A stretch of 64,000 nucleotides of DNA from Flavihumibacter fluvii (GTDB taxonomy: Bacteria; Bacteroidota; Bacteroidia; Chitinophagales; Chitinophagaceae): positions 4,612,001 to 4,676,000 of the forward strand of contig NZ_CP092333.1 of the NCBI RefSeq assembly GCF_018595675.2, read 5' to 3'. Shown here in pieces: positions 23,751 to 32,992 of this stretch. Under the pieces are notes generated by a model. It was not told where the DNA came from and did not search any database. It saw only the letters and a list, made by a program, of their open reading frames with translations. Positions within the stretch are counted from its first letter, which is position 1. Each line of letters opens with the position of its first letter. The position numbers and the translations under genes were made by a program.

Positions 23751-24264
23751 GGCGGACGAGCAACAAAATAAGCACTGGTATGCTTTGTATACAAAGCCCC
23801 GGTGGGAGAAGAAAGTATATGACCTGATTCAGCGCAGGGGAGTGGAAGGGTATTGTCCCATGAACAAAGTGCGCAAGAAGTGGACAGACAGGTTCAAGGT
23901 CATTGAAGAGCCATTGTTCAAGAGTTATTTGTTTGTTCGGGTGGATGAGCAGGAGAAAGGAGTGGTAAGGTATGTGGACGGCGTTGTGAATTATGTGTAC
24001 TGGTTGGGCAAGCCGGCAATAATCCGGGAGGATGATATTGAAAGGATCAAACGTTTTTTGAATGAATACAGTGATGTGAAAGTAGAACAGATCGGCCAGC
24101 CGCAGCCTGGCGATAAGGTGCTGATCACCGGCGGGGTCTTCATGGAGCAGGAGGGTACGGTTTTGGCAACTGATAAAAAACGGGTTGAAATATTGATAGA
24201 AAGCCTTGGTTGCAAGCTTGTTGCGCAGGTAGATAAAGATAAAGTAACAGTCAGGAAGGGCTAG
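23749..24264 (+). CDS. UpxY/LoaP-type NusG-family transcription antiterminator
   Basis: 171 aa from the ATG at 23749. HWYALYTKPRWEKKVYDLIQRRG is the NusG N-terminal fold, VRKKWTDRFKVIEEPLFKSYLFVRV the central part, and PGDKVLITGGVFMEQEGTV a KOW motif. Specialised NusG paralogues of this type sit first in capsule and exopolysaccharide operons of Bacteroidota and let RNA polymerase read through the long operon. That fits its position before wza. An ATG at 23671 would add 26 basic residues, but these lie inside the structured leader and before the conserved NusG start, so the shorter form is chosen. Confidence 0.88.
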   Translation: MADEQQNKHWYALYTKPRWEKKVYDLIQRRGVEGYCPMNKVRKKWTDRFKVIEEPLFKSYLFVRVDEQEKGVVRYVDGVVNYVYWLGKPAIIREDDIERIKRFLNEYSDVKVEQIGQPQPGDKVLITGGVFMEQEGTVLATDKKRVEILIESLGCKLVAQVDKDKVTVRKG

Positions 24265-24320
24265 TGGCTTTTTTGTACCTTACGAATAAAATATACATTG
24301 TCATTTTCCAATAACCAGAT

Positions 24321-25121
24321 ATGCTGAAAAAGCTTTTTCAAGGTGCAGCAATAGCCACTGCACTTTTTTTGTTAGGGTCATGTGGGGCGAGTAAGAAAAA
24401 CCACCAGGAAAGGTTACTGCTGCAGGGCATTGATACCGTCAAAAGCCTGGAGGTAATGCTTCCCCAGATCACCATCAAGAAGGGCGACCTGCTTACGATT
24501 ATGGTGTTTAGTGATAACCTGGAAGCCACTACAATCTATAACCAGCCGCAAACAGGTGGTGGGGCAACCACCAGTTCTTCTTCATCTATGACTTTATCTT
24601 CAACTGGAAGGGGCTACCTGGTGGATATTAATGGCCAGATTTACTTCCATAGTTTGGGGCTGATTAACGTAGAGGGACAAACAAAGAACCAGTTGGCTAA
24701 CCTGCTCCGGGACAGCCTCAGGCGCTATTTACAGAATCCTTATGTTACCATCCGGTACACCAATGCCCGGATTAATTTGATAGGCGAAGTGGCCAAACCC
24801 GGCATTATTGAATTGTCGGACCAAAAAATCAATATTCTGGATGCCATAGGCTTTGCCGGGGATTTTACACCATTTGGCAGGCGGGACAATGTCCTGGTAG
24901 TACGGGAGGTGGATGGCAAAAGGATTACCGGCAGGCTTGATGTACGGTCACCGGAAATTTACAGCTCGCCGTTCTTCTATTTACAACAGAACGACCTGGT
25001 TTACGTAGAACCCAATCGCAAGAAACCAACCGGTAATGAGCAGGTCTTAATGCGGAACCTTGCCATCACTACCAGCATCCTGTCGATGGTCACAATTCTT
25101 GTCACCTTACTCACCCGATAA
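24321..25121 (+). CDS. Wza-like polysaccharide export lipoprotein
   Basis: 266 aa. The signal peptide ends in a lipobox (LFLLGSCGAS), so Cys21 is expected to be lipidated. A Poly_export (BexD/Wza) domain follows (ITIKKGDLLTIMVFS, GYLVDINGQIYFHSLG, VEGQTKNQLANLL), then an SLBB-like domain (INLIGEVAKPGIIELSDQKINILDAIGFAG). A hydrophobic C-terminal segment (TTSILSMVTILVTLL) may be a membrane anchor. It should form the outer-membrane channel for the polysaccharide. It lies between upxY and wzc, the standard order. Confidence 0.9.
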   Translation: MLKKLFQGAAIATALFLLGSCGASKKNHQERLLLQGIDTVKSLEVMLPQITIKKGDLLTIMVFSDNLEATTIYNQPQTGGGATTSSSSSMTLSSTGRGYLVDINGQIYFHSLGLINVEGQTKNQLANLLRDSLRRYLQNPYVTIRYTNARINLIGEVAKPGIIELSDQKINILDAIGFAGDFTPFGRRDNVLVVREVDGKRITGRLDVRSPEIYSSPFFYLQQNDLVYVEPNRKKPTGNEQVLMRNLAITTSILSMVTILVTLLTR

Positions 25122-25136
25122 TCCAGCATATATACA

Positions 25137-27500
25137 ATGGGTACATCAATTGACAATTCATACATAAAGAAAGACGAATTTTCCCCTAAGGAATTAATCT
25201 TCAGGTACGTTAAATATATTCCCTGGGTTATCTTATCTGTCCTTGTTTTTTCCATTCTTGGATTCATTAACCTCCGCTATACGCCTAAAATTTATAGTGC
25301 CAAAGGCCAGATCATCATTAAGAATGAAGCCTCCTTCAGCACGGGTGATGAAAAGTTTAACAGCATGTTCATGATGGAGGACGGCACCAACCTGAATAAT
25401 GAAATGATCATTTTAAGGTCCACTTCCATGGTTCAAAGAGTGGTTAAGGAACTTGGCCTGGAAACCATGTACACTGAAGTGGGAAAAGTGCGCTCAACTT
25501 TATTGTACAGGACCAGCCCTTTGAAATTGGAAACCCTGTCCAGGAATGATTCCGCCTATGTTTACTTTAGTGTAGTGGTGGTGGACAGTTTACATTATAT
25601 ACTGAATGAGGAAGAAAAACCCAGGCTGTTTGGTTCAGTGATTGAAAACAACAATGGCGTATTCAAAATTTCCCGTACCTGGGGTAAAATAAGTGATTTT
25701 AATAACAGGGAGTTTATCATTGAAAGCCTTCCGGCTGATATCGCTACGGAAAGGGTTATCCCGTCGATTTACGTGCAGAAAACGAACGATTACTCCAATA
25801 TACTGGATATATCTTTTAGTTCCACGGATAAAGACCTGGCTGCAGACTTCATTAATTCCTTAATGCGACAATATGGTGAGTCAACCATTGAAGATAAAAA
25901 TACCATAGCGAAGAATACGATCCAGTTTATTAATGACAGGGTTGACTCCCTGCAATCTGAATTGTTTGGTGTTGAAAACAAACTGCAGCGTTTTGCAGAA
26001 AGTAATAAAGGGATAGCGCTTGAATCACAGGCCCAGTTGTATGTGGCCGGTATTTCTGACCTTGACACAAAGATCAATGAAGTGTCTGTTAAAAAGAAGA
26101 TACTGGAATGGCTGCGGTCGTATATACAAAGTGAGAAAAACCGGGAGAATACCGTGCCTGTGAACCTGGGTGTGGATGAGCCGTCAATGGCGCCATTAAT
26201 TACAGCATACAATGAAATGATGGTGCAGAAAGCGGCATTGTTGAAAACCACCACGATCAATAATCCCAAGGTGGTTGAGATGACGGTGAGTCTCGAAAAA
26301 ATGAAAGCAGATATCAGTGAGGCGCTGAATAGTGTTGAAAAATCCTATAATATTTCACTTACGCAGCTTCAGCAGCGATATGCCGAGACCGAACGTAAGG
26401 CAGTTGGAGTGCCAGGAAAAACACGGCAACAATTGAATATAGAAAGGCAGCAGAATATTAAGGAGGGCCTGTATTTGTTGCTGTTATCCAAAAAGGAAGA
26501 AGTTGCCATTGGGGCTGCGGCGGTGTTGCCAAATTCCAGGATATTGGAACAGGCCACAGAGCGGGCAAAAATCGTAGCGCCCATTGCCAGTTCGGTGTAC
26601 ATGAAATTTATATTGTTGGGCCTCGCTATCCCAATCGCCATTATTGCGCTGATTGAATTCCTGAATGATAAAATTTCGGTTCGTAATGATATTGAAAAAC
26701 AGACCAATGTTCCCATTGCGGGAGAAGTGGGTCGCTCAGTAGATGCTGCATCCTTAGTGGTGACCAAACAAAACAGGAGTTTTATTACAGAGCAATTCAG
26801 AGCGATCCGGACCAATATGACCTACCTGGCAGCAAAATCGAAAAGGCCGGTGATTTTAGTGACCTCCTCTATGAGCGGTGAGGGTAAGTCATTTGTGAGT
26901 ACCAATGTAGGCGCAGCTTTTGCCCTTGCCGGCAAAAAGACACTGATCCTTGAGTTTGATATCCGCAAGCCTAAAGTGGCGGCTAATTTGGGGATTTCGA
27001 CCAGGAAGGGCTTGTCCAGCTTTTTGATCACTAACGAAGACCCGGATGATCTCGTCTATAGTATCGAAAATGTGGACAACCTGTTTATGATCCCCTGCGG
27101 ATTAATACCGCCCAATCCTTCCGAAATGTTGTTGTTGCCCAGGATGGAAGAATTATTCGACTGGGCTAAATCAAATTATGATGTGGTGATCATTGATTCT
27201 GCACCAATTGGGGTTGTGAGTGATGCCATAACCCTGGGAAAGTATGCTGATGTGACCCTCTATATTGTCCGTATGGGTTATACCCTGAAGCGGGTGATGG
27301 AATTTATTGAAAAACTTTACCAGGAAAGACGCCTGCCCAATATGGCAGTTGTCGTGAATGATGTAGCCACAAAGGGTAGTTATGGTTACGGGTATGGCTA
27401 TGGATATGGGTATGGATCAGGAAGTTCAGTTAAGGATTATTTTGATAATACAGCCCCAAAGAAAAAATCTATATTCTCCCGGTTTTTTGGAACCAAATAA
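25137..27500 (+). CDS. Wzc-like chain-length regulator and tyrosine autokinase
   Basis: 787 aa. A Wzz domain with a first membrane segment lies near residue 25-50 and a long coiled-coil periplasmic part follows. A GNVR-type region (GVPGKTRQQLNIERQQNIKEGLY) leads to the second membrane segment near 480-500, then a BY-kinase domain. Walker A is SSMSGEGKS (about 577-585), A' is LILEFDIRKPK, and a VIIDSAPIG strand carries the Walker B Asp. The tail around 746-765 repeats YG six times (GYGYGYGYGYGYG), a tyrosine cluster for autophosphorylation. Its expected phosphatase is encoded at 49788. Confidence 0.92.
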   Translation: MGTSIDNSYIKKDEFSPKELIFRYVKYIPWVILSVLVFSILGFINLRYTPKIYSAKGQIIIKNEASFSTGDEKFNSMFMMEDGTNLNNEMIILRSTSMVQRVVKELGLETMYTEVGKVRSTLLYRTSPLKLETLSRNDSAYVYFSVVVVDSLHYILNEEEKPRLFGSVIENNNGVFKISRTWGKISDFNNREFIIESLPADIATERVIPSIYVQKTNDYSNILDISFSSTDKDLAADFINSLMRQYGESTIEDKNTIAKNTIQFINDRVDSLQSELFGVENKLQRFAESNKGIALESQAQLYVAGISDLDTKINEVSVKKKILEWLRSYIQSEKNRENTVPVNLGVDEPSMAPLITAYNEMMVQKAALLKTTTINNPKVVEMTVSLEKMKADISEALNSVEKSYNISLTQLQQRYAETERKAVGVPGKTRQQLNIERQQNIKEGLYLLLLSKKEEVAIGAAAVLPNSRILEQATERAKIVAPIASSVYMKFILLGLAIPIAIIALIEFLNDKISVRNDIEKQTNVPIAGEVGRSVDAASLVVTKQNRSFITEQFRAIRTNMTYLAAKSKRPVILVTSSMSGEGKSFVSTNVGAAFALAGKKTLILEFDIRKPKVAANLGISTRKGLSSFLITNEDPDDLVYSIENVDNLFMIPCGLIPPNPSEMLLLPRMEELFDWAKSNYDVVIIDSAPIGVVSDAITLGKYADVTLYIVRMGYTLKRVMEFIEKLYQERRLPNMAVVVNDVATKGSYGYGYGYGYGYGSGSSVKDYFDNTAPKKKSIFSRFFGTK

Positions 27501-27533
27501 AAAAACCGGCTTATTAATTAATCAAGAAAACGA

Positions 27534-28424
27534 ATGACGACTGAACAAATAAAGTTCAACCCTGAAGCTGACATCGCTGGTAATTCCGAATGGACCACCG
27601 TCATCCAGCCCAAACGCGGTTGGCTGGATATTGACCTCAAGGAGATTTGGCGGTACAGGGACCTGCTGATGTTATTGGTGAAAAGGGATTTTGTTGCCTT
27701 CTATAAGCAAACCATCCTGGGTCCTGTCTGGTTTTTTATCCAACCTTTACTAACTACACTGATGTTCCTGGTTGTTTTTGGCCGCATTGCCAGGTTGTCA
27801 ACGGATGGCGTACCACCGATCTTGTTTTACCTGGCCGGGGTTACCTGCTGGAGTTATATTTCAGAATGCCTGACAAAGACTTCGGATACATTTATAACGA
27901 ATGCAAATATTTTCGGTAAAGTGTATTTTCCGAGGGTGGTCATACCGGCAGCTGTCGTGATCTCCAACCTTGTCAGGTTTAGCATTCAGCTATGTTTATT
28001 TTTGTCGGTATGGGTGTATTACCTGACACGCACCGGATCTACCATCCATCCCAACCGTATGATATTACTGGTTCCTTTCCTTGTGCTGATCATGGCATTA
28101 TTGAGCCTGGGGCTTGGCATTATCTTTTCATCCCTGACGACAAAATACCGGGATTTGCGTTTTTTGCTGACATTCGGTATTCAATTACTGATGTATGCTA
28201 CGCCTGTCGTGTACCCGTTGTCATTAACCAGTGAGAAATACCGGTGGCTGATCCTGGCCAATCCTTTTTCAGCTTTAGTGGAAACCTTCCGGTATGCCTT
28301 TACAGGCAGCGGTACGTTCAGCTGGTATAACCTGGGATACAGTGCATTGTGCATGCTGGTCATCCTGGCAACAGGTATTATTATTTTCAATAAGGTGGAA
28401 AGGACCTTCATGGATACAGTTTAA
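27534..28424 (+). CDS. ABC-2 type polysaccharide export permease (Wzm-like)
   Basis: 296 aa. Six membrane segments are visible. The family signature region WRYRDLLMLLVKRDFVAFYKQTILGPVWFFIQP is followed by GVTCWSYISECLTKTSDTF and LRFLLTFGIQLLMYATPVVYPLS. It should form the inner-membrane channel of an ABC exporter with the next gene product. Wzm proteins export completed O-antigen or teichoic acid chains from the cytoplasm. It starts 33 bp after wzc. Confidence 0.9.
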   Translation: MTTEQIKFNPEADIAGNSEWTTVIQPKRGWLDIDLKEIWRYRDLLMLLVKRDFVAFYKQTILGPVWFFIQPLLTTLMFLVVFGRIARLSTDGVPPILFYLAGVTCWSYISECLTKTSDTFITNANIFGKVYFPRVVIPAAVVISNLVRFSIQLCLFLSVWVYYLTRTGSTIHPNRMILLVPFLVLIMALLSLGLGIIFSSLTTKYRDLRFLLTFGIQLLMYATPVVYPLSLTSEKYRWLILANPFSALVETFRYAFTGSGTFSWYNLGYSALCMLVILATGIIIFNKVERTFMDTV

Positions 28425-28437
28425 AAAAGTTATACGT

Positions 28438-29718
28438 ATGTCAGAAGTAGCCATAATGGCGGAGAATGTTTCGAAACTGTACCGTTTAGGGGAGATAGGC
28501 ACAGGTACCCTTTCCCATGATCTAAACCGCTGGTGGGCATCCATAAGAGGTAAGGAAGATCCTTATATGAAATTGGGCCAGTCCAACAAAAGGGATGAAA
28601 AAGGCAGTGACTGGGTATGGGCCTTGCAGGATATCAATTTTGAATTGAATGAAGGCGAGGTGCTTGGGATTATCGGCCGAAATGGTGCAGGCAAATCCAC
28701 TTTACTCAAATTACTCTCCCGCATTTCAAACCCAACGACCGGTGTAATAAAAGCCCGCGGCCGGATAGCCAGTTTACTGGAAGTGGGCACCGGGTTTCAC
28801 CCGGAATTAACCGGCAGGGAAAATATTTTTTTAAATGGGGCGATACTGGGCATGACCAAGGCAGAGATCAAACGGAAATTTGATGAGATCGTGGACTTTG
28901 CCGGCGTTACCCGTTATATAGATACTCCGGTGAAACGGTACAGCAGCGGGATGTATGTGCGGCTGGCCTTTGGCGTGGCTGCTCACCTGGAGCCTGAAAT
29001 CCTGATTGTAGATGAAGTGTTGGCCGTAGGGGATGCGGAATTCCAGAAAAAAGCCCTGGGGAAAATGAAATCAGTCAGCCAGAATGATGGCCGGACTGTT
29101 TTATTTGTCAGCCATAATATGGCCAGCATCAGTACGCTTTGCACCAAAGGATTGATGATGCAAAATGGACAGGTGGCCTACCAGGGTGATATTGAGGAAA
29201 CCATCAGGCAATACAACCAGAGTTCGGGATCAGGGTCAAACCAGGTAGATGGGTTTTATGACCTGGAGAAGTTTAATGACCCGGCTTTGAATATAAAAAT
29301 TACGAGCGCCCAGATCTATTGTGATAAAGTGCGGACCGGTACCCTGTTAACCGGATCAAATGTTGTCTTTGAATTTTCCTATACCTTAAAGAACGAAGCA
29401 ACCTTAAGAGAATTTGGGATTATGGTGAAGAATGGCGCCGAAGAATTTGTTTTTGAAGTGGACACCAATCACCTGGGTGAAAAGATCGATGACCGGGTTA
29501 CGGAAGGCACGATCCGGTTCGAGTTTCCCGAGTTCAGGTTATTTGGTAATGAAGATTTTATCATTGACTATTATTTTGGTGATGCCCAGTTGAGGCGCTC
29601 CTTCCTGTTTAAGGACCTGATTCGGTTCAGCCTCCTGAGTACGGATGTATATAATTCAGGAAAGATTTTACAGTCCAAGTACAATAAGTTTTACCAGGAT
29701 GTTATTTTTTCACAATAA
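28438..29718 (+). CDS. ABC transporter ATPase for polysaccharide export (Wzt-like)
   Basis: 426 aa from the ATG at 28438; the longer frame from 28294 overlaps wzm and is rejected. Walker A is GRNGAGKSTLLK, the signature motif is YSSGMYVRLAFG, Walker B is ILIVDEVLAVGD and the H-loop is VLFVSHNMAS. After residue 270 a beta-rich C-terminal domain (IKITSAQIYCDK, NVVFEFSYTLKN, FIIDYYFGDAQ) resembles the Wzt C-domain that recognises the glycan's non-reducing end. That implies coupling of export to a terminal modification. Confidence 0.9.
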   Translation: MSEVAIMAENVSKLYRLGEIGTGTLSHDLNRWWASIRGKEDPYMKLGQSNKRDEKGSDWVWALQDINFELNEGEVLGIIGRNGAGKSTLLKLLSRISNPTTGVIKARGRIASLLEVGTGFHPELTGRENIFLNGAILGMTKAEIKRKFDEIVDFAGVTRYIDTPVKRYSSGMYVRLAFGVAAHLEPEILIVDEVLAVGDAEFQKKALGKMKSVSQNDGRTVLFVSHNMASISTLCTKGLMMQNGQVAYQGDIEETIRQYNQSSGSGSNQVDGFYDLEKFNDPALNIKITSAQIYCDKVRTGTLLTGSNVVFEFSYTLKNEATLREFGIMVKNGAEEFVFEVDTNHLGEKIDDRVTEGTIRFEFPEFRLFGNEDFIIDYYFGDAQLRRSFLFKDLIRFSLLSTDVYNSGKILQSKYNKFYQDVIFSQ

Positions 29719-29734
29719 GAACTGCAGCTAAGAT

Positions 29735-30865
29735 TTGAATAACCAGGGCGCTGCCAAAAGTGCATATTACCCACAGCTCGATTTCCTGCGGTTTGTTGCC
29801 GTTACCCTGGTGATCCTGGAGCATTGGTTCGGATCTGCATTATCCAGGAATTTTGAATTTGGGTATTTAGGAGTATTGTTGTTTTTTGTCTTAAGCGGCT
29901 TCCTGATTTCCGGGATACTTTTGAAGAATAGGGCCATGATAGATGCCGGAATGGTAAGCAAAAGGGAAACGCTGAAGGTGTTTTATATACGCAGGACTTT
30001 AAGGATATTCCCGGTATATTATTTCCTGTTACTCTTCTTGTTTATATTTTCATTTGAAGGCATCCGGCAAAAGGCCTTATGGTATTTTCTATACGCTTCC
30101 AATATATATACCTATATACAGCAGGAATGGGATGGCATGATTGGCCCATTCTGGTCATTGGCGGTAGAAGAACAATTTTACCTGGTCTGGCCCTTGCTGA
30201 TGCTGGTTATGCCGGTAAGAAAAATGCCGGCATTTTTCGGTACTTGCCTGCTCCTCGCACCCGTTTTCAGGCTATTGTCCATTGTCTTTGCCAATCATTT
30301 TTCTGAAGCCCCGTTGGATACTTTATCCATGCGGGTGCTGATGCCATCCTGCATAGATTCTTTTGCAGCGGGTGGCTTGCTCGCATTCTGGCGCCAGGAC
30401 GAAAATACAGGCAGTAAATGGTTGAAGTATTTAAATAATAAGTACTTAGTATCAGGACTGGTTGTTATCGCTTATATTTTATTAAGGTATAAGGAAAACT
30501 TCCTGTTTTATTTATTGTTCCCATCCGTGTTTAGCTTTTTGAGCGTAACCATGATAGCTGCCCTGCTGGTAAAAGCAAAAGGATTAAAAGGTGTGATATT
30601 TAATAATCCGTTCCTGTTACATCTTGGAAAAATTAGTTATGGCCTGTATTTGTTCCATGGACCCTTTCCGTTGATCTTCAGCATAGTGGATGTTGTATTA
30701 GGAAAGCTGCATAAAGGTTTTACAATATATCATATACTGGCGGGGTTGCCTAAGACAACCAGGAGCCTTGTTTGGGTAGTTTACCTGGTTGGGCTGGCCA
30801 GCCTTTCGTATTATATCCTTGAAAAGCCCTTTAATAAGTTAAAGGATAAATTTTTGTATAAATGA
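29735..30865 (+). CDS. Acyltransferase family 3 membrane protein (OafA-like), first copy
   Basis: 376 aa with about ten membrane segments. Characteristic motifs are QLDFLRFVAVTLVILEHWFG, VLLFFVLSGFLISGILL, the basic loop FYIRRTLRIFPVYYF, and GPFWSLAVEEQFYLVWPLLML. The family transfers acetyl or other acyl groups to surface sugars. A TTG start at 29735 is used because no ATG precedes the conserved N-terminus. It overlaps the following glycosyltransferase gene by 4 bp. Confidence 0.88.
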   Translation: MNNQGAAKSAYYPQLDFLRFVAVTLVILEHWFGSALSRNFEFGYLGVLLFFVLSGFLISGILLKNRAMIDAGMVSKRETLKVFYIRRTLRIFPVYYFLLLFLFIFSFEGIRQKALWYFLYASNIYTYIQQEWDGMIGPFWSLAVEEQFYLVWPLLMLVMPVRKMPAFFGTCLLLAPVFRLLSIVFANHFSEAPLDTLSMRVLMPSCIDSFAAGGLLAFWRQDENTGSKWLKYLNNKYLVSGLVVIAYILLRYKENFLFYLLFPSVFSFLSVTMIAALLVKAKGLKGVIFNNPFLLHLGKISYGLYLFHGPFPLIFSIVDVVLGKLHKGFTIYHILAGLPKTTRSLVWVVYLVGLASLSYYILEKPFNKLKDKFLYK

Positions 30866-31884
30866 GTGTGGATGGCCGGGCGCCAATGGTTTCGGTGGTA
30901 ATGCCGGTATATAATGCAGCCCCATTTTTGAGGCCGGCAATTGACAGCATATTGAAGCAGACTTATCCTGATTTTGAGTGTATTTTAATAAATGATGGTT
31001 CAACGGATAGTTCGGCGGAGATCATCCGATCCTATTCAGACCCACGGATAAAGTTAATTGAACAGCAAAACCAGGGTGTAGCTAAAACCCTGAATAATGC
31101 CCTGGGCTATATCCGGGGCAAGTATACCTGGCGGCATGATGCTGATGATACCAGCCTTCCCGGAAAACTTGAATCGCAGGTTGCTTTCCTGGAGGCCCAT
31201 CCTGAATTTGCGTTATGTGCAACCCAGGTTGCATTCATGACTGAACGGGGCAAGATCGCATGGGATTATCGCCAGCCCCGGAATGATTTTTTTGGCGATA
31301 AGCCTTATTTGGAGGTAAGCCGTGCCGATTTTAAACCCTATAGCCCAATCACGCATGCAACAGTATTGATCCGGACCGATGCCTTAAAGGATTTGGGCGG
31401 GTATAGAACTGCTTTTAAGACCGCCGAGGATGTAGACCTATGGTTGCGGCTTTTACAGAAGTATAGGGCCGTTGTACTGAATCAATGTGATTATTTTGTG
31501 CGGTTGAACAGGAGTTCCGCAACACAAGTGCAGGGTTGGAAGAATGCGTTCTTTAGGAATCTTGCTTTTGAATATTACGACCAGCGCAATAATAAGGGGC
31601 AGGATAACCTGGAAAGAGGGGAGCAGGTGGTTTTGCCAGAACCACCAACAATTAACCACCAAAACAGGGAAACCTTAACTGGCAAGGTTATGCGGCATGA
31701 TTTATTGGATTACAATTATCGCCTCCATTTGAATGCAAAGGATTGGTTGGCCTGTGTAGAAATGGCAAAATATTCAATAAGGGACGGATGGAAGCTGGCA
31801 GAAACATGGAAGGCATTGGTCTTTCCATTTTTAGCGCCATGGTTTGTTGGAAGTATTGTGAAAATGAAAAAACGATTTAAATAA
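30862..31884 (+). CDS. GT2-family glycosyltransferase
   Basis: 340 aa. GT-A fold motifs: VSVVMPVYNAAPFL, then ILINDGSTDSS and the metal-binding D-x-D region WRHDADDTSLPGKLE. The C-terminal part has FKTAEDVDLWLRLLQKY, holding the ED acid-base motif, then a helical tail with a weak hydrophobic end. It transfers a sugar from a nucleotide donor to the growing repeat unit; donor and acceptor are unknown. Its start overlaps the preceding acyltransferase stop (ATGA type), so they are translationally coupled. Confidence 0.88.
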   Translation: MSVDGRAPMVSVVMPVYNAAPFLRPAIDSILKQTYPDFECILINDGSTDSSAEIIRSYSDPRIKLIEQQNQGVAKTLNNALGYIRGKYTWRHDADDTSLPGKLESQVAFLEAHPEFALCATQVAFMTERGKIAWDYRQPRNDFFGDKPYLEVSRADFKPYSPITHATVLIRTDALKDLGGYRTAFKTAEDVDLWLRLLQKYRAVVLNQCDYFVRLNRSSATQVQGWKNAFFRNLAFEYYDQRNNKGQDNLERGEQVVLPEPPTINHQNRETLTGKVMRHDLLDYNYRLHLNAKDWLACVEMAKYSIRDGWKLAETWKALVFPFLAPWFVGSIVKMKKRFK

Positions 31885-31888
31885 TCAT

Positions 31889-32986
31889 TTGGAAACAAAA
31901 GAGAACCATAAGTTTTATACACAACTGGAAGGGCTAAGAGGTATTGCTGTTCTGATGGTATTAACCTCCCATTTTATTATAATGAAAAACTTTCCCGGAT
32001 TGAAATTTCTTGAACTGGGTTTCTGGGGTGTAAATATATTTTTTGTACTCAGTGGTTTTTTAATTACTGAAATATTGTTGAAGGAGATTTATGCAAATAA
32101 TAGTGCAAAAGACATATTGCGCCGTTTCTATTTGAAACGGACCTTACGCATCTTCCCGATCTATTATTTGATTATTATATTATTAGCCATATTTAAAGTC
32201 GGCGGCACTGAATCGGCGCTTAAATGGTCCCTGACTTATACGCTTAATATCCAGGAGATTTGGTTTGGCGGCATACCAAATGTTATTTTTCATTTTTGGT
32301 CGTTATGTGTGGAAGAGCAATTCTATATCATTTGGCCATTTTTGTTACTACTGGTTCCGTCATTCTTTCATAAGAGGATCATATTATTTATACTATTTGG
32401 TGCCGCCTTGCTGCGATTTTGTTTTGCCTATTGGCAGGTAAAAAATTATATTTCATTCAATCATGATTCCATGTTTACCTGTATGGATGCGCTTGGTACC
32501 GGGGCATTACTTGCTTACTTGAAACTGAATGAGCCCGAGCGGTTAAAAAAAATATTAGAGAGATTTTGGGTGCCGTTACTACTAATTTCATCCTTTTTTT
32601 TGATAAGTTATTATAGCATAAAGTACGAAATTGTAATGCAGTCCCTTGGTCGGCTAGTTTGTGCTTTCACTGGTTTTTATTTGGTTGGTTGGGGCGCAAT
32701 GCACATTGAGACAAGGTTGGGTAAAGTTTTTGAAAACCCCGCGGCCAGGTATGTGGGAAAGATCTCCTATGGGGTCTATTTGTTCCATTGGATTTTGTAT
32801 TTTCTATATGCAAAGCAATTCAGTGAATGGTTCAAAGGGTTTTTTAAAGGGAAATCAACTTTGATATATTTTAATACATGGTTTTTTACCTTTATTGTTT
32901 TTGTGTTGGCTACAATTGCTGTCGCTTCATTGTCATATTATTTAATAGAAAAACCACTTCTGCGATTAAAAAGCAGGATATCTTAG
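31889..32986 (+). CDS. Acyltransferase family 3 membrane protein, second copy
   Basis: 365 aa. QLEGLRGIAVLMVLTSHFI, FWGVNIFFVLSGFLITEILL, FYLKRTLRIFPIYYLI and FWSLCVEEQFYIIWPFLLLL are the family motifs, on a multi-pass protein. The start is a TTG at 31889. It is similar in design to the copies at 29735 and 48745, and three such proteins in one locus suggest several acylation positions on the glycan. The sequence is more AT-rich than the first copy. Confidence 0.88.
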   Translation: METKENHKFYTQLEGLRGIAVLMVLTSHFIIMKNFPGLKFLELGFWGVNIFFVLSGFLITEILLKEIYANNSAKDILRRFYLKRTLRIFPIYYLIIILLAIFKVGGTESALKWSLTYTLNIQEIWFGGIPNVIFHFWSLCVEEQFYIIWPFLLLLVPSFFHKRIILFILFGAALLRFCFAYWQVKNYISFNHDSMFTCMDALGTGALLAYLKLNEPERLKKILERFWVPLLLISSFFLISYYSIKYEIVMQSLGRLVCAFTGFYLVGWGAMHIETRLGKVFENPAARYVGKISYGVYLFHWILYFLYAKQFSEWFKGFFKGKSTLIYFNTWFFTFIVFVLATIAVASLSYYLIEKPLLRLKSRIS

Positions 32987-32992
32987 AATTTA

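Noticed and set aside
28294-28437. Longer N-terminus of the Wzt-like ATPase
   Set aside because: It would overlap the permease gene by over 130 bp, and the typical ATPase start MSEVAIMAENVSKLY lies at 28438.
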